A stretch of DNA of 64,000 bases from Albula goreensis (taxonomy: Eukaryota > Chordata > Actinopteri > Albuliformes > Albulidae), in contig CM040746.1 of NCBI GenBank assembly GCA_022829145.1, positions 33,580,212 to 33,644,211 of the forward strand, given 5' to 3'. This document shows, one piece after another, positions 42,650-55,940 of the stretch; the stretch's first letter is position 1; each line of letters starts with the position of its first letter. The notes under the pieces are model-generated. The model ran no database searches. It saw only the letters and a program-made list of their open reading frames with translations, and was not told the DNA's origin. The position numbers and the translations under genes are program-made.

Positions 42650-45299
42650 CACAGGAATATATTGTTGAAGAGTATTGCCTTTAAAGAGGGTGACATGTGC
42701 TGTAAATACATTGTTGGTATGACTTTTGCTCTCGGATTTCTTATCAGTTTTGGCAGCCCACTTCCGTCAAATACTTCACACGAGTGCAGAAGCCATTACT
42801 TTGGTGAATATCGTTGAGATGTATGAAAGCTGATTACCACTGGCAACCCACACCTAGACCTCGCTCTCTTTCTGAAAAGCTTCCGGTTTCAATTTCCAAG
42901 GATCTATGTGGTTTACCGGGTCTTTTTTTTATCATGCCAAACCAACTAAGGCGTACATTTTCTGTTCCATTCAGGGAAAAAAAGAAAATCAGCATCAGTA
43001 ATATCCAATTTACAGCAGAGCAGAGAGATGGTTTCTCTGGCAGTATAATAACATGCTACGTGGAGCGTGGCATTATAGAGTATGAATAAAAAATGCATTT
43101 ATAGTAAAATTTCAATCCAAAAGCAGTCATCATTCATCAGAGGAAATCAAGGCAATTAGTAACACTTTGATGCAAATTGGAGGATGGGAACACACAAAAT
43201 CCCTGGTAATAAGAATCAAAGTGGAACTGTTGAAATTACCTCTATCTAGGCTATGGAGACCTGTTAATGGAGAGTCAAGCCAAGCACCTCTCTAAGTCCA
43301 ACTGCTGAGCACAAGAACCATCCTTTGACAATGTATGCACGAACTGGCATGTCCAGGATCACACTGGTCCTTCTCGTTGAAGGATCTGTTGTAACCTGTA
43401 CTCTTCTTTCCCCCGTTTGTATCTGGCTTTCCTGCTTAATCCTCTGGGATGCTTTCTTCATGGAGGTCAGGGAGGTTAAAGTGTGTAAAATCACCAGAGC
43501 GACCACATTTTCAAATGTGAAATTACATGATCAAAAGCCATATGTCAAAATTACTGGATTTGTATTTTGCAGTCAGTGCCCTTTGTCTGAGCAAATCAAC
43601 TGTCCGTCTTTCTTATTAATGTTTTTTGCACCCCGGACAATCCCGTTAATTTTATGTTGGAGGGTCTCTGCTAGAGGATGTAGCTAAAAAGCACTGTACC
43701 TCATAAAAATGAGCTCTGGAGCTAACACTGGTGCACCAGCTGCAATGAGCATGATCCCTATTGCACACAATGATGTGAAGTATGAAGTTTGTAGCAGCAG
43801 TGCCCCTGTCTGGCATTACTGTTCTAAATGGTCACATTTTCTACTTCCATTTGAAAAAAATATAAGTCCTAATTATCGACCCTAAATAAAATGATACTAC
43901 ATTAAAAAAATGTACATTTGTCTACAAATCTACATTATATCCTATTCTAGTATTTAATGATACTACATTAAACGTTAAACTTTTGCATCTTATCTGTGTC
44001 ATTCATATATTTCTAATTATTTATAATATAAAGGTATAATGGTGTGGGCTTTGGTGTAGGAAGTTCAACATCTAAACTCATTTTTATGTCTTTTATGTTC
44101 AGATTTGACTATCTATAGTGTGTGTTGAGCCACTGTTAACAATAGTCTACATTATCATACATCCAGTGTGTTGTTGAGTGAGGGGGAGCAGGAGGCAGTA
44201 ATAGTTCGGGTTTGTTTTGAAACTGAGTAATTTGTAATTGTAAATTACCTCAGTGGGCAATAGGCTTTCCTACTGTGTTACAAACTGCACTTCTGTAGCC
44301 TCTCTTGACTCGTCCTGATGTTCCTCGGCTATGTATCACATCCTGTCATTTCAACATAGCGGTGCTCAATGACCCAGCTCTGAAAAATTGAAATGTCAGT
44401 GACAGTGGGAGTATTTTCAGCCATAAAAGTCAATTTTCTGACTTCTTCTTAAAACAATTCCGCACGTGCCATGATGTATGTTCTTGTAAATATTGAGGAT
44501 GAGCCGCTGCTATCCAGTTCATAGAGCTCTGGAGCGGCTGAGGTTGCGTTACCTTTCCAACCTGCTCCATGAACATGTAGGTCACCACTCTCTGCTTACA
44601 GTTTATGAGTATTTATTCAAGTAAAATCCGGAAGTATGTCTTAGCAGGGTGGGCCTTTGATTGATTCGTTGCATTAATTGGCACTAAAATCCCACTATAC
44701 ACAAGCTGACACTGCAAATAAGTCAGTGCTGAAAGGTCTACGGAAGGATTTTAAAAAGCTTGTCAAATTCCAAAAACCTGAGTTGTACGTTTAATCAAGC
44801 AAAAACACTGCTTTCATTGCCTTAAGCAATGCTGTTTTCTCATCAGTTATCTTAAGAATTTATTAGATCAATGGGAATAAAAACCAACAAACACAAATAT
44901 TGACTATTTTGGTATTATTCATGTACGAACAAAATATAAAACAGAAAAGGTTTTACCTGATTTGAGGACCAATCTTCTATATAGATCATTGAACACTATA
45001 TAACTTTCCCCTAGCAACTTTCGACACTGAATACCCAGAGGGTACATTAGCTTCCAATAACCCCTTATTGGTGCTGAGAAATATATGATTTTCTATTGTA
45101 GTCAACGTGCTGGAACTTACACTTGCCTATACACTCTGTGAACAATGCTCTTGTAACTTTACTTTCAACAACGCGTCAATGATTTATTGTATTTGAACCT
45201 AACAAAGAAAATAAAAAATTCAATCACTTCTACACGCTGTAATGGTGTATTGGTTCTTTGTTTACTTTCTGCCCTTATCCACTGAAAGCTACACTTTCT
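42649..45299. other. Intronic stretch with no recognised element
   Basis: Unique-looking, AT-rich DNA. GATACTACATTAAA occurs twice (about 43892 and 43959). No gene was recognised. Confidence 0.5.
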
Positions 45300-45447
45300 C
45301 CGTTTATGCAGGAGAATCTTTACTGAGGCAATCTGACTGGGATGCATTACTGCAAAGCAAAACAGCGTGGTGTCCTACCAAGTAGAGCCAACCTGCAGTC
45401 CTCTGGCAGTACGTTCATTCTGTTACCCGCTGTGCCACGCTAAGGTT
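45300..45447 (-). mobile_element. tRNA-derived SINE relic
   Basis: The minus strand begins TTAGCGTGGCACAGCGGGTA, which contains a perfect match to the A-box consensus TRGYNNANNGG. A degraded B box (CTGCAGGTTGGCTC) and a GGACACCACGCTG middle like that of the other SINE relics follow. Confidence 0.6.
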
Positions 45448-46621
45448 AACTCCTGATCCCACACTGAGACAGTCACGGATTTATATGTGCATAAAACACT
45501 GCATGAATTTACTCTGTGCAAAAGTGTACAAGTGTACTGACCTGAGGAAAGTGTGTAGTGCTGGCGTGGGGTAACTGGGAGTACGGTTTGACATCGGGCC
45601 ATACAACAGTTAGCCGACATCTAGGCGTTGTTTTAAAACATGCAATAAAATAAAATAAGAGAATCACGTTGTTCTCTGGCAGCCAGAATCTTCTGTTATA
45701 AGCTTAGCCTATTTATCACAGTCCAGAAATTCCATGTAGTTTTCACACATATGTATGACTGCAAGATATTTCACTGCCAGAACTATTATTTTTATGTTGC
45801 GCTTATGTTTTTTGTTTTCAAAAAACTGCAGAGAGACAGAGAGAGTAATGTCATTGTTGGGGTCTTTAGATTATGGATATTTCTTGTAGGACATTCAATA
45901 CACCATGTTTAAACTGTATTTGCCTTTAGAGTAACATAATAACCTAGTGGTTTTACACAGCCGGCCACACACAACTCAGACGCCCGCTTAGCTTGAGCAC
46001 CTCCTCTCATGTAGTACAAGGGATCTTGTCCCACAATGATTATCTCACATTTACTATTACACTCTGATCAAAGGGCAAGGGCAGCCAGCATAGGGGAGAT
46101 GGTGTATAATTCATTCTGTAATGTGTTAAGTGAGCAAACAAGCGGAAAGGAAAATAAATCAAGCAGGAAAGGACACAACAAATCAAATTCGTAGTGCTTC
46201 TATTATGCAAATAGCAGTTATTGAAATTCAGTGAAACAGGTGAACACAGCGACTGATAAGACAAGGTATGTTTATAAGATGGATGCCGCCTTGTAACTAG
46301 ACCTCTGACATCACTGAATAGCAAATTCTCATGATAAAAAAAAATAAAATAAATATATAATCGGTAGCAACTGATCTCTTCTGTAAAATTCTGTAAGTGC
46401 AGGAGATTGCAAATCAATTTTACTTTGAAAAAGGGCTTATCAAGCTATCATCTACGTCTTTTTAAAGATGTGCGGCTCGGGCCTTACACACGTCTGCATT
46501 AATTTAATGCTGCAGTTTGTGATGAATGTGACACAGAACTGCCTGTGGTATGATGGGGACTAAACCTCAGGAGAACCATATTCATAAAGGGCAGCATCCA
46601 TATCTACATGGAGTGGTTCCT

Positions 46622-46845
46622 TGAGGCAATCTGTGGTCTAATGGTAGGGGCAATTCTTTAGGAGGCAAAGGATGTAAGTTTGAATTCTATATTACATAGC
46701 AGGGAGTACCACAGCCTTCAGTGGGTAAATTGACCTTAAATGTCCGTGTATGCGCCAACCGCATGCCTGCCCATGGGTTATAGATTACACAAGGTCTAAT
46801 AGGGTTGAAAGCTACCAGGAATAAGCAATCTAATCTAATGTCTGC
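46622..46845 (+). mobile_element. Probable tRNA-derived SINE relic close to the exon
   Basis: TGGTCTAATGG matches the A-box consensus and GTAAGTTTGAATTCTA resembles a B box about 45 bp later. A tail with AATCTAATCTAATG follows. It lies antisense to nlgn3 and ends about 70 bp from the donor of the 186-bp exon. Confidence 0.5.
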
Positions 46846-46897
46846 ATCCCAAAAAAATACCAAAGATATGCGTTTCCCATAAGCGCATACACAGTCA

Positions 46898-47287
<390 letters not shown>

Positions 47288-47380
47288 TTAATATCTGCTG
47301 ATACTGTAAGAATTGACAAATGAAGACATTGCTGATTGATGACCATTCTTGATAACATGTACAGTTCTGTGTTAGGCCTT

Positions 47381-47445
47381 CTGTATTAAAATATATATAT
47401 ATATATATTTTAATACAGTATGTATATATATATATATATATACAT
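47381..47445. repeat. Two adjacent perfect AT palindromes
   Basis: Positions 47381..47418 form a perfect 38-bp palindrome with CTGTATTAAAA arms and a (TA)n centre. Positions 47420..47445 form a second, 26-bp one (ATGTATAT...ATACAT). Confidence 0.9.
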
Positions 47446-48329
47446 TTCAAGAACAGCACATATTAGTTGTGCCAGCAGTGAAACAGAAATTGATTCATAT
47501 TTTCTAACACAGAATGAATACTTGGGAAGGGGAATATATTTAAAAAAGACGCAGGACAGCTTCATGATTCAGGGAGGACTGGACTAGCACAATTATTATC
47601 CGGAAAAATTGACTTTATCCTTAAATAATTATTACTGCAGGGCTTTATTTCCCAGCTGTGGTGTTTCCTGAAGAATTAGTTACTTTGGTGGCACGTAAAA
47701 TCACTGTTAATTTATGAGTGTTCCAGGCCACTCATAATAGAAAAACATTGTTAGGTAGAGAAATACAAGTTTTGTGTTGATTGCTATTCAAGTGCATCGA
47801 AATGAAAATGGGAAGGATACTTAAAAAAGGATTACTTAAAATACTGTTGCTTGACTTATCCAAATTACAATAATGTAAGAAACAAATACATACATGTCAT
47901 TTATAAAATGCAATTAACAAAGAGATGTGATCAAAGAAATTGTTACATCACATCTCTTATATAACTTCAGTCCTTGACAGGAAAGATCATTTTTAAAGTG
48001 ATTCTGCATTTTTTGGTACAGCATCCTTGGTACAGGATTCTTGAAACATTGAACAATTCTTCATGACAGCATTATATATGAGCCTTACTGTTTATGAGCT
48101 AACTAGCTCCTGTTGAAATCCAATGAAATCCGACAATCTCTGTGCAAATTTTAAATATATAGAGAACCTTCATTCACTCAGAGGAGTCACTGTTTTAAGG
48201 AAACAATGACTCTGTTCCAGCAGCACACAGCACATCTTTGGAGAGTCTAGGCAAAATGTGGAGCACTACTTCACTAGAGTTTACAGCAATAATCCTTTGA
48301 ATATTGTCAGTGGGACAGGCTGGATATGT
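47446..48329. other. Intronic stretch with no recognised element
   Basis: AT-rich, unique-looking DNA. Confidence 0.5.
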
Positions 48330-48545
48330 TTTTTGTGAGTGGTTCACGGATGGCGTATGAAAGTGATATCTCTAAGATTGCAGGTTTGATTCCCACAAAG
48401 GGAGCTGCTGCTGCACTGTTGAACAAGGCACTACACAGGGAATTGATTAATTTAATATCCAATTGGGCAATGTGTAGGAATGTAAAATTAGCAACTTTGG
48501 GTAAGAGTCTACTTGAAAGCCTAACTTTACTGTATGTCTGAAATA
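48330..48545 (+). mobile_element. tRNA-derived SINE relic
   Basis: GATTGCAGGTTTGATTCCCAC is a clear B-box region. It is followed by GCTGCACTGTTGAACAAGGCAC, ATATCCAATTGGGCAATGTG, GGGTAAGAGTCTACTTGAA and CTGTATGTCTGAAATACATA, the order expected for this SINE family. The head is degraded. Confidence 0.7.
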
Positions 48546-51500
48546 CATACATAAATAAAAAATGCACAAGTTGATCACATGTGCAAGCATATTGACTTTA
48601 CACTCTGTACGTGCAAAAACTAATTGAAAAAATCAGCACAAATTCAACTTATTGATATCAAAATTATTCCAAGTTATCACTAAATGTCACCGATATATAA
48701 CAAGGAAATCAATGAAGCATTACTCCAAAGCAATGATAACCAGAATATTTCTACATTCTTTCAAGTAACTTGGTCCTGCTTTTTCATCTTGCAATCACAT
48801 CTCTCATTAGGTTTCTATGAATGATGTGTCACATCAAAGACACAAATCCCAGGATATCCAGCTGTGTAAAAAAAAAATCATTCTTATCTCTTAAATATCC
48901 TGAGTTTGAAAATAACTCCTTCCTACAATGTAGACGGATACTTCTGATTACAACCTTAGAAGTCTGAAACCATTATGCATTAATGCAGGCACTTACACAG
49001 CCTCTATTGTAAGCTATAGAAACACAATTCAGTGTACAACTTCATGTGAACAAACATTAAAGTGATGTTACATTAATACGTGCATCATATGTCTACAATA
49101 CACTTTTGTCCTGTTTTTATATGACAGAAATATACTGCAAATGCTGTAGCCTATTAGCAGAAAATTTCCAACATTTTTTTAAGTTTAAGTTTAAGTTTAA
49201 GTTTGAAGTACAAACATTTGTGCATTATTTCATGTAGTCCATGAGTCAAATCATCCCACCGAATATTGGGTACTTGCCAAGCATACATATATTTTTAGCA
49301 TACATAAAGACCACATTTTTTTACACATTACCAACTTGAAAGAAGTAGGGAAATATGGGTGAGCTTTGCTTTGGAATAAGGAATCATTGGGGCCTATGGG
49401 AAGTCATTTTTTAGTTTAGCTGTAAGTTTGCTGTAGTTAAAATGTTGTAAGAATTTTATTTTTGCCACGTACAGTATGCATGCTTTGTATTTGTGACTAA
49501 ATTTTATTTTTAACATTAAAAGATTGAGATATTTGTTTATGAATTAATCTCCCTGGTGGGAGAGGACAATAATATGTGTATTTGAATTCTGAATATTAAG
49601 GATAGTTAAGTCTAAACAGTATTCTATAATCATTCAGGGAATCATGATTGCTTTCCAATTTGGCAGTTGTTAAAGATGCTACACTGATATCAGCCCTGCC
49701 ATGTTTAGGAAGTTGTTGAGCATCAGAAATAAGTTATGTAGTTATTTATTTAAAAGCAGTCTGGCTGCAATATCAACAGTTGATTGATGTCATTCAGGAA
49801 TTGTCACACACAACTGTGTTCAAAGAGGAGAACTGACAGCAGGTAAGAGCTACATAACTGGGAAACCCACAAAGGGGAACAATGCTTTGGATGGGTATGG
49901 TAATGTGAAGTGGGGGTAGTATACCGCGTGTGGCAGTATCTGATGTGACGATGTAACTAAGTTTAGAAGTAGTCATACAGTAAATGTGGTAAATAAACAG
50001 GACATCTTCATGGTCATTATTATATTACTGATTCTATACACGTTTAAACATACTGTTAAATTCACATGCAAATTAGTTAACCATGCAAATTAAAATGGCA
50101 AGATAATTAAACAGGCAGCTTGGTAGGCATTCTGCAAAGGCTAATGGTGGCTGTCACTTGGGAGCTAGCTAAGTTTAACTTCAGTCAGTTCATTTTAAGG
50201 GAGCTGGCTTATGACATCAGTTAATGGTTTTATCAGTGACAAAGAAGAAATGCATACAATCCTTTATAAATTTAGAATTTCTCTTTACATTCGATCTTTC
50301 TGATAAATGAACAGAAAGGTATCCAGCTTTTCTCCAAAACATCTGCAACTGACAATGCAGGTCAAACTCAAATGAGCACGACTGAGAACCGCTCAAATGC
50401 AATTCTTTCATGCTATCCTGTTATCTGGATTATACTGCATACTTGCACTGCACGATAACACTAGTAATAAGAATGATAATAAGACTAGTACAATATTGTA
50501 ATAGGAATGATTTAAAAACATTTATGGCCATTCATACATTTTTGTTACTTATTAATGCCAAATAACATCACACTTCTTTCATGATACATGCAGTCATAAG
50601 TTTTTTTTTTCTGGAAGTCCATTTGTCGCTTGGTCGGAAAGAGGGTCTATACAGCAGCTGCGACATAGTTTTACCTTTTATTTAACACAGTCCTGCAACA
50701 TAACTGTGTTGAAAGAAGTTAATGGTAACATCCTGACAGCTGAAATTTGATTTTCTGAAACTGTACATAGCCGCTATGCACAGAGCTGCTACATTTGTGA
50801 CAATGCTAGGAATGTAATGTTAGGTACCCCTGTGGCTGTTAAGCTTGCAGGAAAAGGCGTTATCTGAAACATGAGGACCTCTCCGGCATAACCCTGGTGA
50901 AAGCAGTGCAGTTCAGTGCCATGAACCCACCCACACTTGAGATGTGACCAATATTTTCCAGCCAAATGTTCCAATCAGTTTAGATGGGTCTAAGTTGAGG
51001 GTTAGAGCTGTATGGGTGAGTAGAACAAATGAAATTGAAAAAGCACTTGAGCAAACCCTTCTCTGGGAGTCTGACCAATATCCCTGGCATGCCAGTCTTT
51101 ATAGTAAAGTCTCCTCCCTGCTGGCTATGTAATAGCCTCCAGAGATTTCAATAAACCTATCCTGAAATTGACAAGAAACCCAACCAATGAAGGCTCTGGA
51201 TACTATATCCACTAGTACTTGAATTAGACCAACAACGGACTACAGAACCCAAATGGAAACCATCATTTAAATCACTGAGTCTTTTCACAAGGGAACAAAA
51301 AACCCTGAACATCACTACATAAAATACCTCAAGGAATTTAAAATGCAAAAATGTATGTTTGGTGTCCTCTGAATGTAAACCTTTAGCAAACAATGATAAC
51401 ATGCTTTCATTGCATGTGTACTTAGAGGACTCCTCCTTAAACTTAGTGGTAAATCATGTGAAATAAAATGTATGTAGTTGTCACTTATCTTTAATAACTG

Positions 51501-54500
51501 TGATTGCTAACTCAATACTAAGGCTGCACAAGCAAGACTTTGCATGCAATATCGTTAAACAACCTTCAAGTCATGTGTTCCATATATTCCACAATTTAAA
51601 TTCCCCAGCTTTTCTCAATTTTTTCTTTTTTTGAAGTGTAATTTATCTTTGAGTGATGTGAATCTAGCCACAATCTGACATAATTAATTAGGTGTCAGTT
51701 AACATACCAACTGACTTTAATAAAAATGCTCACAATAAAAAAAAAAACAAAAACAAACCTGAGCCATGTTTTTTTTTTTCTCAGATACACAGTTGCCTAG
51801 CAATGAGCAAGCATGAGGTAGAGACGGAGAGAGAGGTCAGTGACAACGATTCATGTCTCACAGAGATTGCAGCAAAATATTTGAACAACGGAGATCTGAT
51901 AAAGTGATAAACCAGAAAAATGACTTCAAAGAAACAGAGCTGCAAGAAAAAGCACTAAGAGAAGTGATCTCGTTTTTCTGCCTTTTGTGTTTTAAAGAAA
52001 AGCATGCCTTTGCATGTGAGGTTTAAACTGTGGTAATTCCTACTGACATGCTGTTTGTGCGAGTGCTTGTGTGAGTGTACGCCAAATTTTCCCTTTTTAT
52101 AGTTCAGACATTTTGGGACTCACTGACAAATTTCTTCATTTCACATGTTACTCATACAGCTTGTTTCAAAACACATATTCAGAAACTGAAATCAGATTAT
52201 AATTTATTTCCAAATGTGGCTGTGTGACCTTTAGGTTTAAGCAAAAGATCTACTGAGTGAAATGAAGTACAGTGTCACTCATTGTCCAGATTGGAGTATT
52301 TGGAGAGAGGCTGCCCCATGGAGGCGGGAGGTATTCTCACTTTGTTTCAGTTTTAAAGGTTTTTTTTAAGGTTAAAAGGAGAAATCTGTTAAAAAAAAAA
52401 TGGGACAGGGAGCTTAGGGATGGATGAAATGCTGAAACCAAATTACACCCTATATTCCATTATACTACCATTACGAGTCTAAACTAACATGCAATGCCCT
52501 GATCTGATGTGACAGCAGAGGGGTGGGAAAGTGACGTGTATCTTGGGGGCATCTGAAGTCATGCAGCTTGCTCAAGCCTCCGATAATGCTGCCATTTCTG
52601 GGGGGGGGGGTGGATGATGAGTAACGTGGCATCGCTTAAAATGGGTCAAATTTATGCCGTCCACGTGGCATGCTTAATGTCCATCAAGAGCAAGAGCAGG
52701 GAGATGAGGAGAGGGGATGACAAAGATCTGCAAGCCGGTAACAGTTGTTAATTTTTTCCCCCCTAGCGGTAGAAGTAAAGGAGGAAATGGGTTGGAAATG
52801 TGCTCTGATGTTCGGGCTGCTATTTAGCTAGGTAAAATACATGCTCTGTCTGTGAATCCTCAGCTGAGGGTACCAGGCGGTTTATTAGGCAACATTTGTA
52901 AAGCCAAGGAATCAGCTAACAGGGCCGCACGATTTTTAAATTTCCATTCCTCTATTTATACAGTACCATCTGTGGGTCTACACTCAATCCAGCATGGAAA
53001 TGTCAGGCAAAGTTCGAAAAGTATTTTAAGTGCTCTAACATACTTCATCAATGCAAGACCACCCTTTGACAGAGAAAGAAGTCTGTTCATCTCACTGTAC
53101 CGTGCATTCTGATTTTGCAGTTCTGCTTATTTAAAAATCAGATGAAGACCAGTGAATGAAGAAGTATTCAGTTTCAGCTATAAAAAAGAAAATTATTCCC
53201 TTTTTTTGATGCTTGGTACTTCACTTGTGAAAGCCAAAAAATTGCTCTCCAGCCCACTTTTCTGTGACTCTTACTGTAGCCGTCAATCAAAGCATCAGCA
53301 AGTTATCCTCTAGTATAATTCTAAGATGACTTTTCAAAGACCATAAAAATATAATTTTACTTCTGTCTAATCTGTGATGCAAAAATAATCATTCAGAGGG
53401 TTTCTAAGGTATGTTGTCATAATTCATGAGAGATTACACAGCCAATGTCTTCAAATGTCACAACAGTCAAAAAAAAAAAAAAATCAACGGAGAGATTTCT
53501 GTCAGTCTATTAATCTTTTTTTTTCCAAGGCAAAATGTGAATCTTAGCAATCATAATGTTCTTCCTTTTACAGCCCGCATAACATCCCAGTGTTTTATTG
53601 CTCCTAATAAGTGAAAAAAATGCCTGGCCATGATACATAGACTTTAATTGTCATGGAGATTATAAGAAACATGATTAGGGTTCATTTATCCTCACTATTA
53701 AAATCCTTAGAGTGCTGTCTTTTAGAAAAGCTTCAAGGCCTCATTATGAAATTATAACTAGGAAATGGTGGCATGGATCTCTAGAGTGGGTCGTTGTCCA
53801 CTCAGCCAATTTGAGCAGAGTCTGTAGAGTCCATCTGCAACAGAGTTGAGAGAGTGCATGATCTTTAATGTGTGGCTCTCAGCTGCAGTGAAAGGAATGA
53901 GATTGAAGGTAAATACGATATAAGAATAAACAAATCATTATTAAATTATATGCCTCATTAGGTATGAAACACAGGCATAAAGCCTGAGGATAGGCGTTTC
54001 CGGTGAAAAAAGGAACTGATTTATGAGCGGGATCGATTTTAATGAAAGATCTTCTTCTGATGAGACAGCTGAGTCAAGAGGGATTCAACAATGGATTCAT
54101 ACGACACGCAAGCAAGCGTGTGAGGCTGTGGACACCCACACGCGTGCTGCATGTTGCCGTCCACATGCAATGCGTTAACATCGACGGCGTGCCATCTTAG
54201 GACAGTTAACGATCACATCTCATCACTTCCAGAATGATAACGTGCTTGGTATTGCCTTTGCGGGTAGGAGAAACATTCCCACCACAGTGCTTAAATTAAA
54301 CAGCAGTACATTACAAAGAACATGAGGAAGTTTAATGATGAAAGCAGGCCAAGTGGCCCATCCCAGCTTCTCGTTTTGCCTACAGTGCGTAAAGAATGTA
54401 TCAAGTGTATACAATGACTCACAATGCTGTGAATGTAAGCAGCAACAATTTGACAGCCTGCCAAAGCCAGCCTTTGAATGAAATTAAAAATTACTATGGC

Positions 54501-54519
54501 ACCGTAATGGAAGCAGCTA
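48546..54519. other. Intronic stretch with one hexamer repeat
   Basis: It contains a TTTAAG tandem of four to five units (49178..49205), a G run near 52600 and short A tracts. The rest is AT-rich and unique-looking, and no gene was recognised. Confidence 0.5.
49178..49205. repeat. (TTTAAG)n short tandem repeat
   Basis: Four full hexamers and a partial one, following a T tract. Confidence 0.9.
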
Positions 54520-55940
54520 CCAAAAAACCCCCCCGCAAAACAGTTTCTCCTCTTTCTCTCCCCGTCTTAATCCCTTGTCCTCCTCCACTGTCATCTGCAT
54601 TCTCTGCTGACAGTTTTGCCCCTGTTTCTCCTCTGAAATCTCTGATACTCATAAGCTGTTTAACTGACAGAATCTTCTCCCTTACTGCAGGTCTCTCAGT
54701 GTTGGATTCAACCACAGGAGCAACTAGAATCCCTGACAAAATCAGCGCCACAACCACATCAAGTTAGCCCACTAATGTCCATGTCACTCTATTCCAATGA
54801 GTTTATTTGCATAAAACACGATGAAACAGTGCATCTAATCTACATTCTGTAATCCCCTGATCTCTGCCTCTTTTCATCCATTGTAAAAAAAAACTACCTC
54901 GCTTTATTTTTCTTTTTTTTTCTACAACCTTCAAACAGATCTGTGAAGTTCTTCACAGTGAAAAAAAAAGAAAATGCACTTGATCCATCCTCTGTTCACA
55001 GTCACCGCCCCAGGGCTCTGCTACCCTTCCTTTGCAAAGCAAGCATCTTATTTTTTCCTGCAGTGTTACCTTCTGGGCTCCAACCAGTTTGCATTCCATG
55101 CTGTCCAGTCCATAGAGATCACAGTAACTGTCAGTAACTACGCCCTGTGGCAAGAGTGGGGACCTTCATCACTTTTGTGACTTTATTTAACCTACAGCCT
55201 TAAACCAACAAGAAAAAAAAAAACTGAGCCTTTGCCAGAAACTAAACCAGCATCTGTGAACCTCTGTACCTCAAGGTTCAGTCCTGGCCTCCTGCTCTCT
55301 TCACTAAACACTGTGGAGCCCCTGAAAGACTCAAAAGTTTCAACACCTCCACACTGCTGATGCAACTGAAATCTGAGTTCTTTTTCCTCCTGCCATCAGA
55401 TCTGTTCCAGGTTACTGGCATGCCTGTCTGACATCTCCACCTGCATGTCCAGTCTGGAGCTCAACCTCTCAAAGCATCAGAGAAACCCAGCATTATTCAG
55501 CCGATTCTTCCCCCGGGCCCAACACATCACTGTCTCCCTCCCAGACAACCGGGGACCTCAGAATTACTACACTGGAGTCTCTCCTGTCACCCAGTACCCA
55601 GTATATCACATCGCCTGTCTTGGTCCTGCTGACTTTGCATCTCAAACAACCAAAGCATCCTGCCTCCTGTGCAGGTGCTGGTCCAGGCACTTGTTCTCTC
55701 TAATGGATGACTCAGTCCTGGTCAGCCTTCCTGCCAACGCTATCACGACACTTCAAAGCTTCCAGCGTTTCTGCCACTTGGCCGGTCTTTTCAGTACCAA
55801 CCTACGCTAGAGCCGTGGCACTTCTCATCTCTCTGTCCACCAACTGCCCAGATACATTTCAGAACTGCCGGTCAGGCATAGTGGACAGTGCAAATAAAGT
55901 ACACTTCCTGTATTCACTTGCAGGGGAAATATGAACATAA
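54520..55940 (+). pseudogene. L2/CR1-like LINE reverse-transcriptase relic
   Basis: Plus-strand fragments in shifting frames match, in order, the reverse transcriptase of fish L2-like non-LTR elements: SVPQGSVLASCSL (near 55265), HTADATEI where the catalytic YADD box should be (near 55350), CLSDISTCMSSLELNLSK (near 55421..55475), and VQALVLSNG followed by a region like the family's LLAGLP...LQ (55680..55775). The YADD motif is destroyed and there are many stops and frameshifts. The segment 54520..55200 may hold the preceding part (SSAFSADSFA-type sequence) but is less certain. It inserted opposite to nlgn3. Confidence 0.75.

Noticed and set aside
43325..43687. 120-codon plus-strand ORF with hydrophobic segments
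   Set aside because: No recognisable family or splice support, so chance is likely.
48330..48545. Possible tRNA genes at the A-box and B-box-like sites
   Set aside because: None folds into an obvious intact cloverleaf by eye, and the downstream sequence matches SINE bodies, so these are SINE heads.
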